Of a stretch of 8,245 bases of DNA, positions 1 through 6,186 are shown one piece after another (the stretch's first letter is position 1; every line of letters starts with the position of its first letter). Origin of the DNA: Actinomycetota bacterium (GTDB lineage: Bacteria > Actinomycetota > Thermoleophilia > Solirubrobacterales > Solirubrobacteraceae); assembly GCA_009699615.1 (NCBI GenBank), contig WLNV01000060.1, positions 1 to 8,245 of the forward strand, in the 5' to 3' direction. The notes beneath the pieces are model-generated. The model was given only the letters and a program-made list of their open reading frames with translations. It had not been told where the DNA came from and searched no databases. The translations under genes were made by a program, and so were the position numbers.

Positions 1-1674
1 CGCGCAGTAGACGCAATCATGGAATGCCTCAAGGCTGAGGGCGTCGAGGTCGTTTTCGGGCTCCCTGGGGGAGCCAACCTGCCGACCTACGACGCGTTCG
101 TCGACTCGGAGATCAAGCACATCCTTGTGCGCCACGAAGCTGGCGGCGGACACGCTGCTGAGGGCTACGCCAAGGCGACAGGCAAGGTCGGCGTCGCCTT
201 CGGAACCTCAGGGCCGGGAGCTACCAATCTCGTCACGCCGATCGTCGACGCGATGATGGATTCGGTCCCGGTTGTCTTCATGACCGGTCAGATTCGCAGT
301 GACCTGCTCGGCACCGACGGCTTCCAAGAGGCCGACACGATCGGCATCACGATGCCGGGCGTCAAGCACTCGTTCATGGTCACCGACGCGAATGACATCC
401 CGCGGACGATTCACGAAGCGTTCTACATTGCCCGCAGCGGTCGTCCAGGGCCTGTTGTCGTCGACATCCCAGTCGACATCTCGCGTGCCGAGATCGACTA
501 CGAACCGGTAACAGAGGTTTCGCTGCCCGGTTACCAGCCAAACGTTGAGGGCAACGCCAAGCAGATCCGTCAGGCAGCCAAAGCGCTCGCTGCGGCCAAG
601 CGGCCGGTTCTTTACGTTGGCGGTGGCGTCGTACTCGGCAATGCTTCCGAGGAGCTTCGCGCTCTCGCAGCGAGCGATCGCTTTCCCGTCACGAGCACTC
701 TGATGGGCCTCGGCTCGTTCCCGTCGGAAGGCCCGCAGTGGCTCGGCATGCTCGGCATGCACGGCACCCGCACGGCCAACTACTCGATGGATGAGGCCGA
801 CCTGATCTGCGCGATCGGTGCTCGTTTCGATGACCGCATCACGGGCAAGCTTGACGAGTTCGCTCCGAACGCAAAGTTCATCCACATTGATGTCGACCCG
901 GCCGAGATCTCCAAGAACGTACCGGCGCACATCCCGATCGTTGGCGACGTCAAGTCGGTCCTGCCTCACCTCACGTCGGAGTACCGCGCACTTGGCGCAG
1001 ACTCGGCGAGGCTCGACGAGTGGCTTTCGCGGATCGACGCTTGGAAGGAGAAGTTCCCGCTCGGGTACAGCGACACGACCGATAGCGAAATTCGTCCGCA
1101 ATACATGGTCGAAGCGGTCTACGAGGCGACCGGCGGAAACGCGATCATCTGCTCCGACGTCGGCCAGCACCAGATGTGGACGGCGCAGTACTACCACTTC
1201 CCTGAACCCCGCCGTTGGATCAACTCGGGTGGCCTCGGGACGATGGGCTTCGGCCTTCCTGCCGCGATGGGAGCCAAGGTTGGTTGCCCGGATCAGGACG
1301 TCGTCTTGATCGCCGGTGACGGTTCAATCCAGATGAACATGCAGGAGCTGGCTGCCTGTTCGCAGGAGGGGATCGCCGTCAAGGTCCTGATCATGAACAA
1401 CGGCTGCCTCGGCATGGTCCGCCAATGGCAGGAGCTGTTCTGGGATAAGCGCTACTCGCACGTTGACATGGGCGACTACCCCGACTTCGTGAAGCTCGCT
1501 GAGGCCTACGGGGCGACCGGTATTCGCCTGACCGACAAGAGCACCCTGGTTGACGACATCCGTGCGGCTATCGCGACCCCCGGTCCGGTCGTCGTCGATG
1601 TTCGCGTTACCGAAGAAGAGAATGTCTACCCGATGATCTCGCCCGGAATGCCGGCTCGGGACATGGTGGGATGA
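1..1674 (+). CDS. ilvB: Acetohydroxyacid (acetolactate) synthase, catalytic large subunit; N-terminus cut by window edge
   Basis: ThDP- and FAD-dependent enzyme joining two pyruvates to acetolactate, or pyruvate and 2-ketobutyrate to acetohydroxybutyrate, the first committed step to valine, leucine and isoleucine. The frame is open from base 1 (Arg-Ala-Val-Asp-Ala-Ile before the first Met at 19), so the true start lies upstream and probably only a short N-terminal piece is missing. Numbering from Met19: VFGLPGG at 12-18, catalytic Glu40 in RHE, GTSGPGATNLVT at 62-73, middle-domain RFDDRITGKL at 269-278, and the ThDP/Mg motif from GDGS (433-436) to NN (460-461). Trp470 in MVRQWQ matches the residue favouring 2-ketobutyrate in AHAS enzymes. 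The 551 visible residues fit the family's usual 550-600. The stop overlaps ilvN by four bases. Glu40 is followed by AGGG rather than the common QGAA/QGAG, and Arg93 sits at a known herbicide-site position. Assignment is very secure; the ilvN neighbour excludes other ThDP enzymes. Confidence 0.97.
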   Translation, partial: RAVDAIMECLKAEGVEVVFGLPGGANLPTYDAFVDSEIKHILVRHEAGGGHAAEGYAKATGKVGVAFGTSGPGATNLVTPIVDAMMDSVPVVFMTGQIRSDLLGTDGFQEADTIGITMPGVKHSFMVTDANDIPRTIHEAFYIARSGRPGPVVVDIPVDISRAEIDYEPVTEVSLPGYQPNVEGNAKQIRQAAKALAAAKRPVLYVGGGVVLGNASEELRALAASDRFPVTSTLMGLGSFPSEGPQWLGMLGMHGTRTANYSMDEADLICAIGARFDDRITGKLDEFAPNAKFIHIDVDPAEISKNVPAHIPIVGDVKSVLPHLTSEYRALGADSARLDEWLSRIDAWKEKFPLGYSDTTDSEIRPQYMVEAVYEATGGNAIICSDVGQHQMWTAQYYHFPEPRRWINSGGLGTMGFGLPAAMGAKVGCPDQDVVLIAGDGSIQMNMQELAACSQEGIAVKVLIMNNGCLGMVRQWQELFWDKRYSHVDMGDYPDFVKLAEAYGATGIRLTDKSTLVDDIRAAIATPGPVVVDVRVTEEENVYPMISPGMPARDMVG

Positions 1675-2234
1675 TGAACGCCGACGGCGGTACATCAGAG
1701 ACGCTGAGCCTCGACGAGCTGCACGCCAGTGTTGGCGTTCGCAGCGGTCGCAAGCACGTCCTCTCGATCTTGGTCGAGAACAAGCCGGGCGTCCTGACGC
1801 GCGTCGCCGGGCTTTTCACAAGGCGCGGGTTCAACATCGACACGCTGGCAGTCGGGCCAACCGACGACGACGCGATCTCGCGGATTACGCTGACGGTTGA
1901 CGGCGCAGTTCACCCGATCGATCAAGTCACGAAGCAGCTTCACAAACTGGTCAATGTGATCAAGATCCGCGACCTCGAGCCGGGAGACAGCTTGGCTCGC
2001 GAGCTCGCGCTCTTCAAGGTGACAGTTGATGGTCCGCAGCGCGCAGAAGTGATGCAGATCTGTGACATCTTCCGCGGCAAGGTCGTTGACGTCAGCAAGG
2101 AATCAGTGATCTTTGAGGTCACTGGAACGACAGAAAAGATCACCGCGTTCGACGAGATGCTGAAGCCGTTCGGCCTCGTCGAGATGATGCGAACCGGCGA
2201 GATCGCGATCGCTCGCGGCCGCGACGAGACCTGA
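1671..2234 (+). CDS. ilvN: Acetohydroxyacid synthase, regulatory small subunit
   Basis: Regulatory partner of the preceding catalytic subunit; in this family it activates the enzyme and confers valine feedback inhibition. The 187-residue protein has a poorly conserved N-terminal tail (1-27), an ACT domain (about 28-100) and the C-terminal small-subunit domain (about 108-183). The ACT core carries LVENKPGVLTRVAGLF (34-49) and RRGFNIDTL (51-59). Asn37, Gly40 and Asn55 have the same spacing as the residues tied to valine binding in E. coli IlvH (11, 14, 29), so valine control is probably intact (inference). Two adjacent ATGs (1671 and 1674) both fit: the first overlaps the ilvB stop as ATGA, and GGGA at 1658-1661 could be a weak ribosome site. 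No ATG or GTG lies closer to the ACT domain, so the tail appears real; it is somewhat longer than in typical 160-170-residue homologues. Translation is probably coupled to ilvB. Very secure. Confidence 0.96.
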   Translation: MMNADGGTSETLSLDELHASVGVRSGRKHVLSILVENKPGVLTRVAGLFTRRGFNIDTLAVGPTDDDAISRITLTVDGAVHPIDQVTKQLHKLVNVIKIRDLEPGDSLARELALFKVTVDGPQRAEVMQICDIFRGKVVDVSKESVIFEVTGTTEKITAFDEMLKPFGLVEMMRTGEIAIARGRDET

Positions 2235-2269
2235 GCGGAACGCAGTCCACGAGGCTGCCTGACCGGCCA
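2235..2269 (+). other. 35-base ilvN-menF spacer
   Basis: Only gap over 15 bases between genes in the window. It has no U-tract terminator; the best inverted repeat is a 4-base stem (GCAG/CTGC), too weak to call. A GAGG at 2251-2254 is the nearest purine-rich ribosome-site candidate for menF, but it ends 15 bases before the ATG, further than usual. No convincing -10/-35 pair was seen. This favours read-through from ilvBN into menF, as an inference. Confidence 0.4.
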
Positions 2270-3724
2270 ATGGAACGAACGACTAAGACCGGCAGCGACT
2301 CTCGCTCCGCGTTTGCACTGAGCACCGCCGACGCGGAACGGCTACGAACGCACGTCGAGGCGGCCGTCAAAGAAGCCCGCCGTGGTCGCGAAAGCGGCGT
2401 ATTGGCGGCCGTTACAGTTCCGCTGCCAGCGGCGACCGATCCGTCTGCGGTCGTTGTTGCATCTAGGCAGGGGGAGGAGCCGTGGTTCTGCTTTGAGCAG
2501 CCCGAGCAGGACGGCGCGGCGTTGGCAGCCCTTGGTTGTGCTCACCTACTCGAAGCATCCGGTCCAGAGCGATTCGAAGAGACTGCTCGCCGCTGGGGAT
2601 CACTAGCGCGCAGCGCACACTGCGACGCGCCGGGAGGGGAGAAGGCGACCGGTCCTGTAGCTGTGGGCGGCTTCGGCTTCTCAGACGACGGTGGCAAAGC
2701 GCCGCACTGGATTGGCTTCGCCCCGGCATCGTTGGTGCTTCCGGAGCTGTCGATCAGTCGCCGCGGGGCCGAGTCGTCAATGACTCTCAGCGCCGTTGTC
2801 GGCGCCGATGACGATCCGCGCCAAGTCACTGACAGCCTCTGCGCGAGGGCGGCAAGTCTCCGTTACCGCCCGTTGCCACTCCTCGACCCGGATCCTTCAC
2901 AACAGAGCCGCGTCGTCGGAACGATGCCTCCAGAGCACTACGAGGAGGCCGTCGCGCACGCCGTTGGCCGCATCCAGGCCGGCGAGCTGGAAAAGATCGT
3001 GCTGGCCCGCGAGGTGCAGATTCACGCGGCGCAGCCGTTCCAGGCCGCGGCGATCCTTGGCGTAGTCCGGGAGGCTTTCGGCGGCTGCCATGTCTTTGCC
3101 GTTGGACGAGGCGAGCAAACGCTCGTGGCAGCTAGTCCCGAACTGCTTGTACGACGCGAGGGCATGAGAGCGACGACGTTGGCGCTCGCAGGCTCGACAC
3201 GGCGCAGCGCCGATCCGGCCGTAGACAGCCACCTCGGCGAGCAGCTGCTTCGATCGGCGAAGGACAGGGAGGAGCAGCAGATCGTCGTCCGCAGGATCGT
3301 TCAACAGCTCCAACCGCTGAGCGTTTGGGTCACGGCACCGGACGAACCAGTGATCGCGCAGATGGCGAACATCCAGCACCTCGCGACACCGATCCGCGCA
3401 CAACTGCGCGATCAGATCAGCGTGATTGAGCTGGTCGGGCAACTTCATCCGACTCCTGCCGTCGGCGGCGAGCCTCACGACGTCGCTGGCCCGCTGATTC
3501 CCGCCCTAGAGGGCCTAGACCGTGGTTGGTACGCCGGGCCTGTCGGGTGGACCGACCTCAACGGCGATGGCGAGTTCTGCGTGGCGCTCCGCTGCGCACT
3601 GCTTGGTGGCGAGGTCGCTCGCTGCTACGCCGGTGTCGGCGTTGTCAGCGGTTCCGATCCGGCCGCGGAGCTCGCCGAGACCGAGGTCAAGCTCGCTGCG
3701 CTGCTGCCAGTGCTTGCCTCTTAG
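2270..3724 (+). CDS. menF: Isochorismate synthase (menaquinone pathway)
   Basis: Mg-dependent chorismate-utilising enzyme that converts chorismate to isochorismate, the entry step to menaquinone. The 484-residue protein has a variable N-terminal half and a conserved chorismate-binding C-terminal half from about 220. Visible motifs: GELEKIVLAR (238-247) with Lys242, the general base of isochorismate synthases; ASPELL (288-293) with the general acid Glu291, about the same distance away as K190-E240 in E. coli MenF; LAGSTRR (306-312); DREEQ (332-336); LHPTPAVGG (392-400); GEFCVALR (434-441); and SGSDPAAELAETE (460-472). The Lys at 242 argues against anthranilate or aminodeoxychorismate synthase, and the flanking men genes favour menaquinone over siderophore or salicylate synthesis. 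ATG 2270 is the only good start: the family-like N-terminus begins by residue 40 and no better internal start exists. The TAG stop shares bases with the menD stop on the other strand. Secure. Confidence 0.94.
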   Translation: MERTTKTGSDSRSAFALSTADAERLRTHVEAAVKEARRGRESGVLAAVTVPLPAATDPSAVVVASRQGEEPWFCFEQPEQDGAALAALGCAHLLEASGPERFEETARRWGSLARSAHCDAPGGEKATGPVAVGGFGFSDDGGKAPHWIGFAPASLVLPELSISRRGAESSMTLSAVVGADDDPRQVTDSLCARAASLRYRPLPLLDPDPSQQSRVVGTMPPEHYEEAVAHAVGRIQAGELEKIVLAREVQIHAAQPFQAAAILGVVREAFGGCHVFAVGRGEQTLVAASPELLVRREGMRATTLALAGSTRRSADPAVDSHLGEQLLRSAKDREEQQIVVRRIVQQLQPLSVWVTAPDEPVIAQMANIQHLATPIRAQLRDQISVIELVGQLHPTPAVGGEPHDVAGPLIPALEGLDRGWYAGPVGWTDLNGDGEFCVALRCALLGGEVARCYAGVGVVSGSDPAAELAETEVKLAALLPVLAS

Positions 3725-5454
3725 CGCGCGAGCGCTGCAGCAACTGCCGTCCAAAGTTCTGCGTGCAGCGCGACGTTGAGCGCGCGGTCTGTTCGCACGT
3801 GCAGCAACTGAGTTCCGTCGCTGTTGAGGCCGTAGGCCAGGGCCGCCGCGAATTCGTCGAGCGTCGTGACCTCGAGCAGGTGAAGGCCGAAAGCCGTTGC
3901 GGTGCCAGCCACGTCAAGGCCGGTCGGCGTCAACACGTGCTGTTCGTAAAACCGTTCGTGCTCCGACACCTCGAGGAAGTCGAAGATGCCGCCGCCCGCG
4001 TTGTCTATTAGGACAATTGTCAGAGGCGCCGCCAGCCGGCGAGCGCTGAGTAGTGAGCCGATGTCATGCGCGAATGCGACGTCGCCGATCAGCAGGACGG
4101 TCGGGCCATCGCTGGCGGCAGCGACCCCATAAGAGGTGGCGATCGTGCCATCGATTCCGTTCGCGCCTCGGTTGGCGAGGACGCGCAACGGCCGCGAACG
4201 GTTCGGGAAGAATGACTCAACGTCGCGAATCGGCATCGACGACGCGACAACGAGCGTTGCGTCGTCGGGAAGCTGCCCACCTAGTTGGCGCGATATCGCC
4301 GGTTCAGTCAGCGCGTTGCCGAGCACCTCGTCGATCGCTTCGTTGGCGAACGCGTCGGCCTGCTGCCAGCCTGCAGCCCATGACGGGTCGCCGATAGTGC
4401 ACTTCGCTGCGAGCAATTTAAGTACCGCGGCTGGTTGCGCGTTGAGAGAGAGATCAACCCCGGCCGCAGGGTCCTGCCAAACCATCTCAGGATCGATTAC
4501 GACCTGAACGGCCCCCAGAGCTTCCAGCCAGGTCCGCAGCGGCTTGGAGGTCGGCATGTCGCCGAACCGAAGGACGGCCGTCGGCTGGGCGCTCAGCGCG
4601 AGCGGCGCGGCGCGTAGCAGCGCGTCGTAATGGGCGATCGAATGGACTCCAGCTCGCGCGCCGCTAAGCGGGTCGGCGAGAACGGGCCAGCCGCTGGCTG
4701 CGCTGAAAGCCGCCACCGCCGCAGCCAGACGGGGACCGTTGAGAGCGCCCTCTACGCGTCCAGCGACGATCACTCCCTTTGGTGCCGCGGCGACAATTGG
4801 GGCCAACATGTCGACCGCGACAACCGCGTCGCCGAACGAGTCGACCCGTGCCGTCCACGGCCGGCCGTCGTCACGACCAACCTCGAACGGGGTCGGTTCG
4901 GAGAGCGGAGACGGCGGCAGCAAAGGTTCGCGGAACGGGAAGTTGAGATGAACCGGGCCACGACGCTGCCCGAGCGACGTCCAAATTGCACGGCAGGCGA
5001 GTGAGCGAATCCAGCGCGAGGTCCGGGCGTTCAACTGATCGACGCCGACTTCGGTGAATGAGAGGACGTTGTCGCCGTAAAGCTTGATCTGGTCGATCGT
5101 TTGACCAGCCCCGACATCGCGCAGCTCGGGAGGACGATCCGATGTGCAGATGATCAACGGCACGCGAGCCTCGTAGGCCTCGATCACAGCGGGAAGGTAG
5201 TTCGCTGCAGCGGTTCCGGAGGTGCAGGCGAGGACGGCCGGCCGGCCGGTTGCCTTCGCGAGGCCGAGTGCGAAGAACGCTGCCGAACGCTCGTCTATCT
5301 GCGAGTAGACAGGGAAGCCGCCATCGGCGGTCAGCGCAGCGACGAGAGGAGTCGAGCGTGATCCAGGCGAGGTGACCGCGCCGGCGACACCGCAGCGCGC
5401 GAGTTCATCGCAGAACGCGCGAAGCAGCAGGTGGCTGTCGTTGTCGTTGGTCAT
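3721..5454 (-). CDS. menD: 2-succinyl-5-enolpyruvyl-6-hydroxy-3-cyclohexene-1-carboxylate (SEPHCHC) synthase
   Basis: ThDP-dependent enzyme that adds the succinyl-semialdehyde unit of 2-oxoglutarate to isochorismate, releasing CO2. From ATG 5454 it is 577 residues, normal for MenD. In order: SPGSRSTPL (29-37) with substrate-site Ser32 and Arg33; catalytic Glu55 in QIDERSAAF, the same number as in E. coli MenD; TSGTAAANYLPAV (78-90); SDRPPELRDVGAGQTIDQ (105-122); SSMPIRD (405-411); NRGANGIDGTIAT (428-440); and the ThDP/Mg motif from GDVAF (457-461) to DNAGGGIF (484-491). The frame stays open 67 codons further upstream, but that extension overlaps menH antisense, is Arg/Ser-rich and has no family resemblance, whereas Met-Thr-Asn-Asp sits where MenD proteins begin. 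No Shine-Dalgarno is visible; the bases just upstream read ACCCCATC. Head-to-head with menH, tail-to-tail with menF. Very secure. Confidence 0.96.
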   Translation of the reverse strand: MTNDNDSHLLLRAFCDELARCGVAGAVTSPGSRSTPLVAALTADGGFPVYSQIDERSAAFFALGLAKATGRPAVLACTSGTAAANYLPAVIEAYEARVPLIICTSDRPPELRDVGAGQTIDQIKLYGDNVLSFTEVGVDQLNARTSRWIRSLACRAIWTSLGQRRGPVHLNFPFREPLLPPSPLSEPTPFEVGRDDGRPWTARVDSFGDAVVAVDMLAPIVAAAPKGVIVAGRVEGALNGPRLAAAVAAFSAASGWPVLADPLSGARAGVHSIAHYDALLRAAPLALSAQPTAVLRFGDMPTSKPLRTWLEALGAVQVVIDPEMVWQDPAAGVDLSLNAQPAAVLKLLAAKCTIGDPSWAAGWQQADAFANEAIDEVLGNALTEPAISRQLGGQLPDDATLVVASSMPIRDVESFFPNRSRPLRVLANRGANGIDGTIATSYGVAAASDGPTVLLIGDVAFAHDIGSLLSARRLAAPLTIVLIDNAGGGIFDFLEVSEHERFYEQHVLTPTGLDVAGTATAFGLHLLEVTTLDEFAAALAYGLNSDGTQLLHVRTDRALNVALHAELWTAVAAALAR

Positions 5455-5468
5455 GATGGGGTCTGCTG
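5455..5468. other. 14-base menD/menH divergent start region
   Basis: Separates the start codon of menD (reading left from 5454) from that of menH (reading right from 5469). It contains GGGG at 5458-5461, the only ribosome-site candidate for menH (7-base spacing); on the other strand this reads CCCC, leaving menD without one. It is too short for a promoter, so promoters for both genes must lie inside the neighbouring coding sequence. I could not identify convincing -10/-35 elements on either side. Confidence 0.5.
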
Positions 5469-6179
5469 ATGGATACGGTTCTACTTCTACACGGGTTTGC
5501 TGGCTCGGCGGCCAGCTGGGACGCGTTCGGCAACTCGATTGACCGCGAACGCTACCGGCCGCTAGCCATTGACCTGAGAGGACACGGCCAGAATGCCGCA
5601 CTTCGCCCGATCTCGTTCGAACTCTGCGTTGAGGATCTGCTGGCCGCTGCACCACCGCGCTTTACCCTCGCCGGGTACTCACTCGGCGGGCGGATAGCGC
5701 TCCAACTTGCGCTCGCAGCCCCAGAGAGGGTCGAACGTCTGGTGCTGATCTCGACAACGGCTGGAATCGACGACGACGCCGAACGATCGGAGCGGCTTGA
5801 CGCCGACCTTGCACTCGCCGACCGGATCGAAACCGACTCGATCGATCGCTTCGCGGAGGATTGGCTAGCCGGGCCTCTCTTCAGCGATGATCCGCCGGAA
5901 GTGAACGCGGCTGCGCGGCGCGCAATCGAGCGAAACCAACCCGTTGACCTTGCATCCGCGCTGCGCGCTTTGAGTGTTGGACGAATGGCGCCTCTCTGGG
6001 ACCGCTTGGACGAAATCGCGACGCCGACGACGGTCGTTGCAGGAGAGCTCGACCCGCGCTACGTCGCGCTTGCAGAGAGGCTCGGAAGCGCGATCAAAGA
6101 GAGCGAGGTGGTGATCGTCCCCAGCGCTGGCCACGCTCTTCCAAGGATTGCGCCGGACGCGCTCGCAAAGCTCTTCTAA
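5469..6179 (+). CDS. menH: 2-succinyl-6-hydroxy-2,4-cyclohexadiene-1-carboxylate (SHCHC) synthase, alpha/beta hydrolase fold
   Basis: Catalyses pyruvate elimination from SEPHCHC, the MenD product, giving SHCHC. The 236-residue protein is a compact alpha/beta hydrolase: oxyanion-loop HGFAGS (8-13), DLRGHG (35-40), nucleophile elbow GYSLGGR (69-75) with Ser71, acid Asp195 in GELDPR, and His222 in SAGHALP. The GYSLGGR elbow and small size match MenH, whose triad in E. coli is Ser86-Asp210-His232. The fold alone could be another hydrolase; position between menD and menC makes MenH the likely function. ATG 5469 puts the first beta-strand (TVLLLHG) immediately after the start, as usual, and an in-frame stop (5454-5456) prevents a longer protein. 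A GGGG seven bases upstream may serve as a weak ribosome site. It is the only rightward gene between leftward menD and menC, so it needs its own promoter or antisense-overlapping read-through. Confidence 0.89.
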   Translation: MDTVLLLHGFAGSAASWDAFGNSIDRERYRPLAIDLRGHGQNAALRPISFELCVEDLLAAAPPRFTLAGYSLGGRIALQLALAAPERVERLVLISTTAGIDDDAERSERLDADLALADRIETDSIDRFAEDWLAGPLFSDDPPEVNAAARRAIERNQPVDLASALRALSVGRMAPLWDRLDEIATPTTVVAGELDPRYVALAERLGSAIKESEVVIVPSAGHALPRIAPDALAKLF

Positions 6180-6186
6180 GACGTTT

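Noticed and set aside
208..1197. 329-codon open frame antisense to ilvB
   Set aside because: Lies wholly opposite a strongly conserved gene, is rich in Arg/Asp/Val as expected for an antisense frame of GC-rich DNA, and shows no recognisable domain.
2235..2269. Terminator after ilvN
   Set aside because: Only a 4-base stem and no T-run.
2897..3478. 193-codon minus-strand frame opposite menF
   Set aside because: Antisense shadow of the most conserved part of menF; low-complexity Arg/Leu composition.
5400..5500. Promoter elements for menD or menH (TATCCA on the minus strand near 5475; CATGAT at 5452 on the plus strand)
   Set aside because: Neither is paired with a credible -35 at proper spacing and the hexamers match weakly; not enough to call.
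5455..5655. 67-codon N-terminal extension of menD in the same frame
   Set aside because: Antisense to the start of menH, Arg/Ser-rich, and the conserved MenD N-terminus begins right after the Met at 5454.
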